The notes under the pieces are model-generated. The model worked only from the letters and a program-made list of their open reading frames with translations, was not told the origin of the DNA and searched no databases. Below, one piece after another: positions 17,790 to 27,147 of a stretch of 58,816 bases of DNA. Positions within the stretch are counted from its first letter, which is position 1; each line of letters begins with the position of its first letter. The position numbers were made by a program, and so were the translations under genes. Source of the DNA: Clostridiaceae bacterium. Its GTDB lineage: Bacteria; Bacillota; Clostridia; Lachnospirales; Lachnospiraceae. The stretch spans positions 1 to 58,816 of the forward strand of contig JAGZXV010000011.1 of NCBI GenBank assembly GCA_018378255.1, written 5' to 3'.

Positions 17790-18482
17790 TCAGATTTCTG
17801 TAATCACAACTGTCTCTGCTTCCAAAGTTTTTGAAAGAATTGTCTCCAACTGCTTTCCAACAGAATATAGGATGCGGATTCTTTTTTGATCCTCTTCCTC
17901 ATCTGTCAGCATGCCGCTGCTGTCATAGTCAGCCATGCTTTTAAGACCAATCAGGACTGCTGCTCCCCTGACAATTCCTTCTCCAAAAACAGAAGGATAG
18001 ATTTCAAACTGTCTATCCGGGTGCTCACTGCTGACTGCCAAAACGTTTCTGTAGGTTTCTTCCACCAGCCGGGCCGCCTCTTTCAGATCCGGTTCCCTTC
18101 CTTTTTCCCGTACCATATGATCCAGCAGTTCAATCTGCTCCGGCGTAAGGCGTTCAATATGAACAAAACTCCTGAGATAGAGATAATCCATTCCCATATA
18201 ATCATATCTCTGATAATAATCCATATCCTCTTCACCGGCTTTTAAAAACCCCTGCTGCTTCAGTCTGTCATCCAGACGGTCAATTCCGCTTTGGGATCTC
18301 AGATAAACGCCAAACAGATAGCGGTAAACGGCCTGAAGTTTCAAATACTGACCGGTAATGCGGCCAGAATGGAAAAGAACCGGATTAGCGCTCGTTTCAA
18401 CCAGATTCAGATTTTCCGTTTCCTGCAGAGAAGGCAGGCTGATCTTGTCAATCCCATTCCATATTTCAGTTAAAAATTCCAT
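17790..18482 (-). CDS. Hypothetical helical protein next to the effector gene
   Basis: 230 residues, no signal peptide or membrane helix, mainly helical, rich in Glu, Leu and Tyr (SEHPDRQFEIYPSVFGEGIV is the least helical stretch). Family not recognised. It starts 12 bp after the WXG-peptidase gene, so co-transcription is likely. A cytosolic partner just downstream of a secreted effector could be an adaptor or an immunity protein; no motif supports either. Confidence 0.6.
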   Translation of the reverse strand: MEFLTEIWNGIDKISLPSLQETENLNLVETSANPVLFHSGRITGQYLKLQAVYRYLFGVYLRSQSGIDRLDDRLKQQGFLKAGEEDMDYYQRYDYMGMDYLYLRSFVHIERLTPEQIELLDHMVREKGREPDLKEAARLVEETYRNVLAVSSEHPDRQFEIYPSVFGEGIVRGAAVLIGLKSMADYDSSGMLTDEEEDQKRIRILYSVGKQLETILSKTLEAETVVITEI

Positions 18483-18494
18483 ATTCTCTCCTCA

Positions 18495-19673
18495 TCAATA
18501 TTGATAATATTCATAGTGCATCGACGTAGGCCTGCCGTTTTCATTCACGATCTGACTGGGGTCAATATAATACTTTTCTCCCCAGGAAGATACGATATAT
18601 CTGCCATCCGAGGTAGTCCCTGTAATTGTCATCGCATGGCCTCCATCGATAAACTGTACCGTATTCCCATTGATATCCTGAAGATTGCCGTCATGGTAGG
18701 AAATCACCACATAACCGTCTTTACACAGATCATTGACATTCTCCGGGGTAACATCTATATATTTAGTGATCTTTACATCAACGCCCTTTTCCTTTAAGTA
18801 TAACTGTGTCCTGTATTCACGGTCCTCTGTGCTGGTTCCTCTTCCCGTATTGTCCTTGAGATAGTCATAATTTTCTGCTGCCCCGTCCACGTTCTCATTG
18901 TAATCCTCCATGAAATTTATAGTATCCGTACTGCCGGAAGGATTGTGGTTATCCGTTGCTGAGTACAGGTCAACCAGCATTTCATTGTAATTTAAATCAC
19001 CGTTTTTGTACATCGGGAATCCGAATGTCTTTAAAAAATCAGCCTCCCGCCCCTCATAGGCGGCGAATATGGTGTTCATAACCGCTACATACCCGCATCC
19101 TTCGCTGTTCAGCTTTTTAAGAAATGTATTGATCTGTTTATCCGTCATATCCGGATAATATTCTCTTACAATATTATATAAATCTTTTTTCTCAGACCAG
19201 AACCCCCACTCGCTTTTCGGACCGCCCTGATCGCCTCCGTAGGCGCCGTCCTCATCAAAAACAATGGAATCAATCTCATTTTCTTCTATAGGCGTCCCCC
19301 AGCCGAACAACTGCATGATTTTTGCCCACCAGGACGAATCCTTTACGTACTTTCCGTTCTCACTGTTTTCAGCATTTGTTTTTTCTACCGAATCTGCATA
19401 GCCTGTGATTTGATCTTCTGCTTTTTGATACAGGTCTGTAATCTGTTCCAATGCACGCGCCATGGCTAAACCGTCGCTTTTTGTTTTTTCTGCCCCCTTT
19501 GCCAGCCGCCTGAGATTGGTTTTCACCCGGTCATAAGATCTGGTGTCTTCCAGGCTGCGGGATGCATTTAAGATAATTTCCCTTATGCGCTCCACTTCAT
19601 CTGCCGTTCTGGTGAAATCACCGGCCACATTTTTGCACGCGGATACCTTAATGCTGAATCTGCCGTCACTCAT
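18495..19673 (-). CDS. WXG100-like helical domain fused to papain/C39-like cysteine peptidase (candidate type VII effector)
   Basis: 392 residues; AAGGAG precedes ATG 19673. Residues 1-95 form two charged helices like the WXG100/ESX targeting domains (no classic WXG seen). A linker of about 95 residues leads to a cysteine-peptidase-like domain: Cys193 in NSEGCGYVAVMN, His346 in DGGHAMTITG, and an SSWGEKYYID segment at 362-371 resembling the papain NSWG or C39 DPWG region. The usual Asn/Asp before SW is Ser here. There is no Sec signal, in keeping with type VII export. It heads a three-gene unit. Known families with this layout are contact-dependent toxins or secreted hydrolases; the target is unknown and no secretion ATPase is in the window. 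Confidence 0.65.
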   Translation of the reverse strand: MSDGRFSIKVSACKNVAGDFTRTADEVERIREIILNASRSLEDTRSYDRVKTNLRRLAKGAEKTKSDGLAMARALEQITDLYQKAEDQITGYADSVEKTNAENSENGKYVKDSSWWAKIMQLFGWGTPIEENEIDSIVFDEDGAYGGDQGGPKSEWGFWSEKKDLYNIVREYYPDMTDKQINTFLKKLNSEGCGYVAVMNTIFAAYEGREADFLKTFGFPMYKNGDLNYNEMLVDLYSATDNHNPSGSTDTINFMEDYNENVDGAAENYDYLKDNTGRGTSTEDREYRTQLYLKEKGVDVKITKYIDVTPENVNDLCKDGYVVISYHDGNLQDINGNTVQFIDGGHAMTITGTTSDGRYIVSSWGEKYYIDPSQIVNENGRPTSMHYEYYQY

Positions 19674-19840
19674 AATCCTGTCTCCTTTATATCAATTTAT
19701 TCCACTCGGTCTGCTTATTGTTTGACATCATGATACAGCAAAAAGCTGTAATAGCCCTTCATATCTGATAAACAGCAGTCTAAGTATGACAAACGGCCTT
19801 TTTAATCCCCTTTTTCCGCCTTTTTCCTGTAGGTTCCCTG

Positions 19841-19920
19841 CAAAAAAATGCTGTATCCCAGCCGTTTTCCAGAAATGTCCTCCTGACAGCGACATTAAAA
19901 AACAGCTCAGCATACAGCAT
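19841..19920 (-). terminator. Terminator of the sulfite reductase cluster
   Basis: On the minus strand ATGCTGTAT (from 19920) pairs with ATACAGCAT (ending 19848) across a long loop, followed by TTTTTTTGC. It lies about 20 bp past the stop at 19939, as expected for an intrinsic terminator, though the loop is unusually long. Confidence 0.5.
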
Positions 19921-19938
19921 CTTATTATTTCTCTCCGG

Positions 19939-20892
19939 TCAGCAGGTCGCGCCTCCGGTTTCATGCAGTTTTGCATCCAGAATTTCCTGCTTTCTGGCCA
20001 TAATTGCATCATCTAAAATCTCTTTTTCCACTTGTTCAAAACCAATTCTCTGGATTGTCTGTGCGAAACGTTCCCCTGTCTTTCCCTGTTCCCGGTAAAA
20101 CAGAATCACTTTTTCAATCGTATCCAACGCCTCTTCTTCAGAGGTAAATATCTTTTTGAGCGCTCTTCCGTGTTGGACACGTTTTCCCCACATACCGCCC
20201 AGATAGATCTTATATCCTGTGATTCCGCCCTCAATTGCATCAAAATGGCAGGCTCCAATACAGCGGCCGCAGTTATTACACATTTCCCTGTCAATATTCA
20301 GCAGATCATCATCCAGTTTAGCTGCTTTAATGGGACAGGATTCCTCTACCGAACATTTTAAGCATCCGTTACAGCTTTCCTCATCAAAATCAGGGATTCT
20401 CTGTCCGATAATTCCCAAATCATTTAAATTCGGTTTTACGCAGTTATTCGGACATCCGCCCACTGCAATCTTAAATTTATGGGGAAGTTTCACCTGATTA
20501 TAGCCCTTATAAAATCTCTTGTGTATTTCCTCGGACAAGGCAAATGTATCAATTAATCCATACTGGCAGGTCGTGCCTTTACAGGACACTACCGGACGGA
20601 CTTTAGAACCGGTTCCCCCAGTTTCCAGCCCCGCTTTTGCTATGTAAGTGCGGAAATCTTCTATATTATCATATGCCACGCCCTGAACTTCCAAAGTCAG
20701 CCGGGTGGTAAATGTAATATTTCCGTTGCCGTACAGACGGGCGGCTTCCGCAATACACTGCTGCTGATCCGCTGTAATTTTGCCGTTTACTGTAATAATT
20801 CTGGCGGAAAAATTATCTGTTCCTCTATTATTTAAAAAGCCCAGCGCTTTTACCTTCTTTTCATCTGCTGAGCTCACCGTCAATGCAGCCAT
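19939..20892 (-). CDS. Siroheme/4Fe-4S sulfite (or nitrite) reductase-like protein, AsrC-type
   Basis: 317 residues. Siroheme-coupled cluster ligands are C104 and C109 (CKGTTC) and C147 and C151 (GGCPNNC). Two ferredoxin-type 4Fe-4S motifs follow (C174, C177, C180, C186; C205, C208, C211, C215). This short single-unit form with a built-in ferredoxin resembles anaerobic sulfite reductase subunit C and related reductases. Last gene of the cluster; it starts right after the persulfide-reductase-like gene ends (1-bp junction). No asrA or asrB is beside it, so the electron donor may be that flavoprotein or a ferredoxin. Sulfite is the most likely substrate from context; nitrite is not excluded. 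Confidence 0.8.
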   Translation of the reverse strand: MAALTVSSADEKKVKALGFLNNRGTDNFSARIITVNGKITADQQQCIAEAARLYGNGNITFTTRLTLEVQGVAYDNIEDFRTYIAKAGLETGGTGSKVRPVVSCKGTTCQYGLIDTFALSEEIHKRFYKGYNQVKLPHKFKIAVGGCPNNCVKPNLNDLGIIGQRIPDFDEESCNGCLKCSVEESCPIKAAKLDDDLLNIDREMCNNCGRCIGACHFDAIEGGITGYKIYLGGMWGKRVQHGRALKKIFTSEEEALDTIEKVILFYREQGKTGERFAQTIQRIGFEQVEKEILDDAIMARKQEILDAKLHETGGATC

Positions 20893-22527
20893 TTACGAAA
20901 CCTCCTGTTTTAATTCATTGAATGTTAATCCGCCTTCCAAGACTTTTGTATGTGTATAGCCGTAATATTTCAGGCGGTTCTGAAGCATATAGGCCCGCTT
21001 GCCTTTTGCGCATACCAAAAGCAGCTTTTCATCCAGACCGAATTCAGGTATAATTCCTGATACCGCCGATAAGTTTACGTAATCAGCCCCGTCAATGGAA
21101 GGCTGCAGGGATACATCTATGATCCGGTATCCTTTCCCTTCTCCATCCATATATCCGGCCGGCGTAATGGTCTCAAATTCACCGTCCATTTTATTTAAAA
21201 GAATATTCACCATATGTTCAAACGGATGAATCGCTGTGGAAAACGGAGGTGCGTAAGCCAGATCCAAATTGGCAATCTGATCTAAACCGGCATTTAGTGA
21301 GATGGCGGTTGCCACGATGTCTATCATCTTATCCACTGCTCCTTTTCCTAAAACCTGCATTCCCAAAAGCCTTTTCGTATTCCGGTCCGCTGTCAGCTTC
21401 ATGATAAAGAATGATGCGTCCGGATAATAATGGGCTTTATCATCCACCACGCCAGTCACGCTCACCGCATCAAAACCTGCGTTTTCAGCCTGCTGCTCCG
21501 TCATACCGGTTCGGCCTGCATTTAAATCAGGCAGTTTACAGACAGCAGTTCCTAAAACGCCCGCATAGCTGCCGCTTTTTCCCGCAATTAATCTGGCGGC
21601 CAGCCTCCCTTCTATATTGGCTGAAGATCCCATGGGAGACCATTGGGCAGTTCCCGTAATCAGATTGGCCACACAGGCGCAGTCTCCTACAGCATAGATA
21701 TCAGGATCACTGGTCTTCATCTGCCTGTCCACCCTGATTGTTTTATCCGGCATCAGTTCAATGCCTGTTCCTTCAAGGAAACCGGTATTAGCCTGTATTC
21801 CCATGGAAAGAATTACCGCGTCTGCTTTCATCGCCCTCTTTTCTGTCTGAACCTTTTCCACCCGGCCATTTCCTAGAATCCCCACCAGCTTCGTTTTGGT
21901 AAAAGCCATAATTCCCCTGTCTGCCAGATGGCGTTCCACATAAGAAGCCATCTCAGGATCAAAACCTGGCAGGATGTGATCTGCCATATCCAGAATAGAA
22001 ACGCGCACTCCCCGGGCGGTTAGGTTTTCAGCAATTTCAAGACCAATAAAACCGCCGCCAACTACGACAGCCCTTTTCATTCCGCCTGAATCTGCAGCCT
22101 CTTTCAATTTCACCGCATCATCAGGTGTCCTCATATAGTACACCCCCGGTAAATCTATTCCAGCTATGGAAGGTTTCATGGGGGACGCGCCGCATGCAAT
22201 TACCAGTTTATCATATTCGAATATCCTTTTTTCCTTTGTTTCCACCGAAACCGCTTCTACGGATTTACGATCCCGGTTTAGCGCAACGGCTTCCATACCC
22301 GTAAAAACCGCTGCCCCGGTCAAGCCGGAAAAACTTTCCGGTGTATTTACAATCAGCTGGTCTTTCTTCCGTATGACATTTCCCACATAATAAGGCAGTC
22401 CACAGCCGGCATAGGAGATATCTTTTCCCTTAGTTATGATAGTAGCTTCGACACTTCTGTCCTCTCGTTTCAGTTTTGCGGCCACTTTCGTTCCGGCAGC
22501 CACTCCTCCTATAATTAAAACTCTCAT
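20893..22527 (-). CDS. CoA-disulfide/persulfide reductase with C-terminal rhodanese domain
   Basis: 544 residues. FAD-binding GGVAAG near the N-terminus, the redox Cys42 in SYAGCGLPYY typical of CoA-disulfide reductases, an NAD(P)-binding GGGFIGLE motif and YAVGDC. The C-terminal 100 residues form a rhodanese-like domain with Cys506 (LLLVCAKGKRA). This arrangement matches NADH-dependent persulfide/polysulfide reductases that use CoA-SH and handle sulfane sulfur. Directly coupled to the sulfite reductase-like gene, so both probably act in one sulfur-reduction step in the cytosol. 41 bp separate it from the aldehyde dehydrogenase upstream. Confidence 0.87.
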   Translation of the reverse strand: MRVLIIGGVAAGTKVAAKLKREDRSVEATIITKGKDISYAGCGLPYYVGNVIRKKDQLIVNTPESFSGLTGAAVFTGMEAVALNRDRKSVEAVSVETKEKRIFEYDKLVIACGASPMKPSIAGIDLPGVYYMRTPDDAVKLKEAADSGGMKRAVVVGGGFIGLEIAENLTARGVRVSILDMADHILPGFDPEMASYVERHLADRGIMAFTKTKLVGILGNGRVEKVQTEKRAMKADAVILSMGIQANTGFLEGTGIELMPDKTIRVDRQMKTSDPDIYAVGDCACVANLITGTAQWSPMGSSANIEGRLAARLIAGKSGSYAGVLGTAVCKLPDLNAGRTGMTEQQAENAGFDAVSVTGVVDDKAHYYPDASFFIMKLTADRNTKRLLGMQVLGKGAVDKMIDIVATAISLNAGLDQIANLDLAYAPPFSTAIHPFEHMVNILLNKMDGEFETITPAGYMDGEGKGYRIIDVSLQPSIDGADYVNLSAVSGIIPEFGLDEKLLLVCAKGKRAYMLQNRLKYYGYTHTKVLEGGLTFNELKQEVS

Positions 22528-22568
22528 ATCACTCCTTCTTTCTCACGTCATACAGGATAAGCAGATCC

Positions 22569-24005
22569 TTAGGGCGTGATGGTAATACGTTTTACATCAT
22601 AATACTCTGCCAGTGACAGAACAGACCAGTCTTTGCCAACGCCGCTCTCCTTCACACCTCCATGTGCATATGGCAGCGGTGATCCTCCGCCCCATACATT
22701 GACGATAATTTCTCCTGCTTCCAGTTTTTCCGTCAACAAAAATGCCTGATGCAGATTCTGAGTATATGCATAAGCGGAAAGCCCGTATTCTGTATCATTA
22801 GCTATCTCTACCGCTTCCTCCAACGTTTTGAATGTAATGACCGGGAGTGCGGGTCCGAAAATTTCTTTTCTGCAGATTTCCATCTGGTTATTACAGCCGG
22901 TGAGCAATGCCGGCGTCATATAGTTGCCCGATGTCTTATCTTTGGGGATCTCTCCTCCACATACCAGATTCGCGCCGTGGGCGACGGCATCGGCAATTAA
23001 CCCCAGCACACGGTCTCTGTCGCCTCTTGTGATTAACGGACCCATGGTGATATCCTCTTCCCGTCCCCATCCCAGTCTGCAAGCTTCAAACTGCTTTTTA
23101 ACGAGCGCTGCAAACTCATCTGCCACATCCTCGTGAACCAGCACACGGTTTACACAGGTGCATATCTGCCCGCAGTTATTCATTTTAAGTCCGGCAATGA
23201 AGCCAGCCGTCTTTTCCAAGTCCGCATCCGGCATTATAATGGCAGGAGCATTGCCTCCCAATTCCAAAGAGTAAGACTTTATTGTATTACAGGAATCCCG
23301 TATCACCTGTTTTCCTGTTTCCGATGAACCGATCAGTGTAATGAGCCTCGGAACCGGGCTGGAATTCAGCACTGCTGCCACTTCATTGACCGGTCCTGTC
23401 ACAATGTTGAACACGCCTTTGGGAAAATGAATCGATTCGGCAATTTCACCAACTTTCATAGCTGACAAAGGGGTAAGTGAGGCCGGCTTCAGCACACAGG
23501 TGCAGCCTGACGCCAGGGTGGGGCCAAGTTTTGCTCCAATATTCAATAGAGGCATGTTCCATGAGAGGTGTCCTACCATAACTCCTTTCGGCCGGTACGC
23601 GTTGATGTGATAGGATGCATTGCAGCTGTTGTAATCGGGAATTGTCGTCCCATGAAAGCGTTTTGCTTCCTCATAATAATAATCCAGTGCGTCTACCAAA
23701 ACATTAAATCCCCTGGCCGCAGCAAATAAAGGTTTCCCTGTTTCCATGGACAGAATATCGACCAGTTCCTCCTTTTGCGCATAGAGAGCCTGCTTTAATT
23801 TGGTAATCCACTGTCCCCTGTCGGTCAAGGACATGCGGGACCATGTTTTAAATGCCTCCCGGGCACCATCAAGAGCTTCCAGCGTCTGTTCTTTATCGGC
23901 ACATCTGATCACTGCAGCAGCCTCTCCGGTACCCGGATTGTAGATAGTCCTCTCCACACCTTTTCCTTCAACCAACTGCCCGTTGATATATAATTTAAAA
24001 CTCAT
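22569..24005 (-). CDS. NAD(P)-dependent aldehyde dehydrogenase
   Basis: 478 residues from ATG 24005 (MSFKLYING); an alternative ATG at 24017 leaves no room for a ribosome binding site. Full ALDH fold: cofactor region GSSETG, general base Glu248 in LELGGNAP, catalytic Cys282 in NCGQICTC. The usual PWNFP motif is SWNMPLL here, a hint of unusual substrate shape. It oxidises an aldehyde to an acid. Its position between the transporter and the sulfur genes suggests a semialdehyde made by the lyase of this cluster. Sulfolactaldehyde, sulfoacetaldehyde or 2-oxoglutarate semialdehyde are candidates, none proven. Confidence 0.87.
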   Translation of the reverse strand: MSFKLYINGQLVEGKGVERTIYNPGTGEAAAVIRCADKEQTLEALDGAREAFKTWSRMSLTDRGQWITKLKQALYAQKEELVDILSMETGKPLFAAARGFNVLVDALDYYYEEAKRFHGTTIPDYNSCNASYHINAYRPKGVMVGHLSWNMPLLNIGAKLGPTLASGCTCVLKPASLTPLSAMKVGEIAESIHFPKGVFNIVTGPVNEVAAVLNSSPVPRLITLIGSSETGKQVIRDSCNTIKSYSLELGGNAPAIIMPDADLEKTAGFIAGLKMNNCGQICTCVNRVLVHEDVADEFAALVKKQFEACRLGWGREEDITMGPLITRGDRDRVLGLIADAVAHGANLVCGGEIPKDKTSGNYMTPALLTGCNNQMEICRKEIFGPALPVITFKTLEEAVEIANDTEYGLSAYAYTQNLHQAFLLTEKLEAGEIIVNVWGGGSPLPYAHGGVKESGVGKDWSVLSLAEYYDVKRITITP

Positions 24006-24026
24006 GTTTCCCACCATCCTTTTCTC

Positions 24027-25079
24027 TTATTTTGCCAGCCCTGCCTCTTCCAGAATCGGGACATAGGTGTCTACTTCTTCCTTCATCCATTCCTCGTATT
24101 CCTTAGCATCTCTCCACTTAATATTAGACTGCTGGTTCTTTATGAATTCTTTGAACTCCTCGCTCTCCACCGCCTTTTTAAAGGAAGCTTCCAATACGGC
24201 AATCACATCTTCAGGAGTTCCCTTAGGAGCAATAAAACCTCTGGTCGAATAAACAGAACAGTCCCATCCGAGCTCCACAGAAGTGGGCACATCGGAATAA
24301 CTTTCCATCCGCGTATCGGTCAACGCTGCGATGGGGATAATTTCGCCTGAATCGATCTGTGAGATACAATCTACAGGACTGAATACAGCCACATCGATAT
24401 CTCCATTTGCCAAAGTCAGTCCAACTCCGGTTCCTCCGCCTGCATTGGGCACTACATTGACTTCAATCCCGGCTACCTTGCAGAATTTCAGGATCGCCAT
24501 ATGCCACATTCCGCCTGCGGCTCCTGTTCCCCAGCTCAGTTCTCCCGGATGGGCTTTTGCAAATTCAACAACCCCCTGCAAATCGGTAAACCGTTCGTCA
24601 TTGCTGCGGATCATAACCGTCGGCGCATCGAAATTGGCTCCGCACACGGAAGTAAAATCTTCATATGTCAGCTCTGAATACCCCAATGACTTTAAGGTTG
24701 CCAGATTCGTCATCGTCATGGCGATGGTATATCCATCCGGTTCAGAATCTGCCAGCTGCTGTAAACCGAGGGAGGTGGAACCGCCTTCAACATTAGTGCA
24801 CACAACCGGAACTCCCAGATCTTTCTCCACCTGGGCAGCCAGCACGCGGGCGATTAAATCACTTCCTCCGCCCACGCCCTGAGGTATGATCAACTCAATT
24901 TTGCTTTTCGGATAATCAGATTTTGGTGTTTCTGTTTGTTCCTTGGTAGCCACTGCGGTTGTATTTCCTGATGCGCTTCCTGTTGTGGGAGCGGCTGTCT
25001 CAGAAGCCTTAGAACAACCGGAAAGCAATCCCATTGCCGCTGCCATAATCCCTATTGCCAAACCAATATTTTTTTTCAT
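24027..25079 (-). CDS. TctC-type substrate-binding lipoprotein of a tripartite tricarboxylate transporter
   Basis: 350 residues. The signal peptide ends in the lipobox LLSGC, giving lipidated Cys22, followed by a Ser/Thr-rich linker and the Bug/TctC fold (IELIIPQGVGGGSDLIAR, GTGAAGG, VPNAGGGTG). It captures an organic acid outside the cell for the TctA/TctB membrane pair. Encoded after tctA as usual. Known ligands of the family include citrate, dicarboxylates, aldarates and some aromatic or sulfonated acids; the ligand here is not readable from sequence. Confidence 0.92.
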   Translation of the reverse strand: MKKNIGLAIGIMAAAMGLLSGCSKASETAAPTTGSASGNTTAVATKEQTETPKSDYPKSKIELIIPQGVGGGSDLIARVLAAQVEKDLGVPVVCTNVEGGSTSLGLQQLADSEPDGYTIAMTMTNLATLKSLGYSELTYEDFTSVCGANFDAPTVMIRSNDERFTDLQGVVEFAKAHPGELSWGTGAAGGMWHMAILKFCKVAGIEVNVVPNAGGGTGVGLTLANGDIDVAVFSPVDCISQIDSGEIIPIAALTDTRMESYSDVPTSVELGWDCSVYSTRGFIAPKGTPEDVIAVLEASFKKAVESEEFKEFIKNQQSNIKWRDAKEYEEWMKEEVDTYVPILEEAGLAK

Positions 25080-25120
25080 TTTACCCTCATTTCCGCGCCT
25101 TTTTCCCCTGAGGCGCTGTT

Positions 25121-26602
25121 TTATCCTTCTCTTTTTCTGTTTTTCATTGTTTTCTTAATCTTTGGTATCACTACCATCGCTGCTGTCAAAATCCAGAATA
25201 CCATTGGAATCGGGCGGAAAAAAATCTTATAACTTCCTTTAGAAAGCATCAGTGCCGACCGGAAATTGACCTCCGCCAGCGCCCCCAGCACCTGCCCCAA
25301 TATAAACGCAGAGGTGGAGATACCGGCTTTATCCATTAAAAAACCCAGGATTCCAAAAAAAGTCATCACATAGATATCAAACACTTTATTGGAAGATGCA
25401 AATGATCCCACAACACAGGCCATCAAAATAATGGGAATCAATATTTTTTTGTCGGTATTGATCAGCCTTGCAAAATATTTCGCTGCCGCCAGACCCACAA
25501 TGAGCATGAAAATATTGGCAATAATCGTATACATGTAGACACTGTACACAATGTCCGGAGTTTCCTTAAATATCATCGGCCCCAGGCGGAGGCCGTGAAT
25601 TGCAAATGCTCCCATGATAATTGCCGTAACTCCATCCCCGGGAACCCCTAAAGCCAGCATTGGTATTAAGGCCCCTCCGACAGTGGCATTATTAGCACAT
25701 TCGGGAGCCGCGATGCCTTCCGGAATGCCGGTACCGTATTTTTCAGGCTCCTTTGAACCGTTCTTCGCGCTGTTATAAGCTACAAAGGCCGCAATCGGTC
25801 CCCCAGCTCCCGGAAGTGCTCCGATTAAAGTACCGATAACAGAGGATTTAATTAAAATGAACTTAATTCTTTTTATCACATCCCAGCCCGGAAATATTCT
25901 GCCGATCTCCTGGTGCTTAACCTCATTCTTCTTCATATCGAACAGCTGGTTTAAAATCTCTGAAACCCCGAACAATCCGATCAGTGCATGAACCATGCCC
26001 ACCCCACTGATCAAATTCCTGGATCCCATTGTAAAACGGGTGATGCCGGTCAGATTGTCCATACCTACAGTTGTAATAAAGATTCCAAGTATCGCCCCTA
26101 AAAGTCCCTTCAGCAGGGAATCCGAAGACACATTTGAAATTACGCACAGTCCGAAGACCGCAATCACAAAATATTCAGGGTAGGAAAACTTGGCAGCCAC
26201 GCCTGCTATCGCCGAACAGCCGATGATCAGGAAGACACAGCTTACAATACCTCCGAAAAAGGAAGATACGGTAGAGATGCCGATTGCTTTGCCGCCTTCT
26301 CCTCTCTTTGCCATGGGATATCCGTCTAAAGCCGTCATAACGGCAGAGGATGTCCCTGGAATCTTCATCAAAATAGCGGAGATGGAGCCGCCGTATACGC
26401 CGCCGACAAAAATCCCCAGAAGCATGGCTATGGCTTTTGAAGATTCCATGCCGAACGTAAAAGAGGTTAAAACTGCTACCGCCATTGTAGCAGTCAGCCC
26501 CGGTATGGAGCCCACGACAATTCCCAGCACAACGCCTACAAACGTCAGGACAATTGTAGAAAATGAAATCGTCGACAGGCACAACATTATATTTTCAGCC
26601 AT
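25121..26602 (-). CDS. tctA: TctA large membrane subunit of a tripartite tricarboxylate transporter
   Basis: 493 residues, about 10-12 membrane helices, with family signatures GVVLGIVVGSIPGLTATM near the start and GALPGAGGPIAAFVAY in the middle. AGGAG lies 8 bp before ATG 26602. It forms the ion-coupled transport channel with TctB. Gene order tctB-tctA-tctC is canonical. Confidence 0.95.
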   Translation of the reverse strand: MAENIMLCLSTISFSTIVLTFVGVVLGIVVGSIPGLTATMAVAVLTSFTFGMESSKAIAMLLGIFVGGVYGGSISAILMKIPGTSSAVMTALDGYPMAKRGEGGKAIGISTVSSFFGGIVSCVFLIIGCSAIAGVAAKFSYPEYFVIAVFGLCVISNVSSDSLLKGLLGAILGIFITTVGMDNLTGITRFTMGSRNLISGVGMVHALIGLFGVSEILNQLFDMKKNEVKHQEIGRIFPGWDVIKRIKFILIKSSVIGTLIGALPGAGGPIAAFVAYNSAKNGSKEPEKYGTGIPEGIAAPECANNATVGGALIPMLALGVPGDGVTAIIMGAFAIHGLRLGPMIFKETPDIVYSVYMYTIIANIFMLIVGLAAAKYFARLINTDKKILIPIILMACVVGSFASSNKVFDIYVMTFFGILGFLMDKAGISTSAFILGQVLGALAEVNFRSALMLSKGSYKIFFRPIPMVFWILTAAMVVIPKIKKTMKNRKREG

Positions 26603-26625
26603 AATCGTTTCTCCTTTCTCAGCAT

Positions 26626-27129
26626 CTATAGAAAGCTGGTAGGGATCGCCACCCTGAGGAATTTAATAAACAGCAGATACACAACAATAATGGATAAAAC
26701 AGGGACCAGAAGCAGCTTCTTTAAACTTCTTTCTCCGCAAACAATCATGCTGGCTATCAGAAATACAAATGTAGAGATCTCAAACCCAATACCTCTAAGC
26801 GAAATTCCGTATAACACCATCAAAACAGGAATCACTGTCATTCTGATAACGCCGGATACATTATTTTTTATGGTTTCCTTCAGATCCGCCGCCTTTTTCA
26901 GCTCCGTTCTGACATAAGTCATATCACCTGTTTTTACCGTAATAATCTTATACAGTTCCTGTATTATCAAAACTGCGGCAGCAAATGTAAAAAAAGCGGC
27001 GCAGCATTTTGGAAAAAATCCGGGCCCGGCTAATGTCATTCCCCCAAGATTGGGCATCTCCTTACTTTCTGTATAGATAACCCCCGACAAAATCAGCAAT
27101 AAAACTGATGTGATAAAATTTCCAATCAT
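26626..27129 (-). CDS. tctB: TctB small membrane subunit
   Basis: 167 residues with four predicted membrane helices and the GPGFFPKCCA segment typical of TctB. It lies 23 bp upstream of tctA and 18 bp downstream of the UPF0303 gene, within the same operon. Confidence 0.88.
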   Translation of the reverse strand: MIGNFITSVLLLILSGVIYTESKEMPNLGGMTLAGPGFFPKCCAAFFTFAAAVLIIQELYKIITVKTGDMTYVRTELKKAADLKETIKNNVSGVIRMTVIPVLMVLYGISLRGIGFEISTFVFLIASMIVCGERSLKKLLLVPVLSIIVVYLLFIKFLRVAIPTSFL

Positions 27130-27147
27130 TCCGCTACCTCCGTAAAC

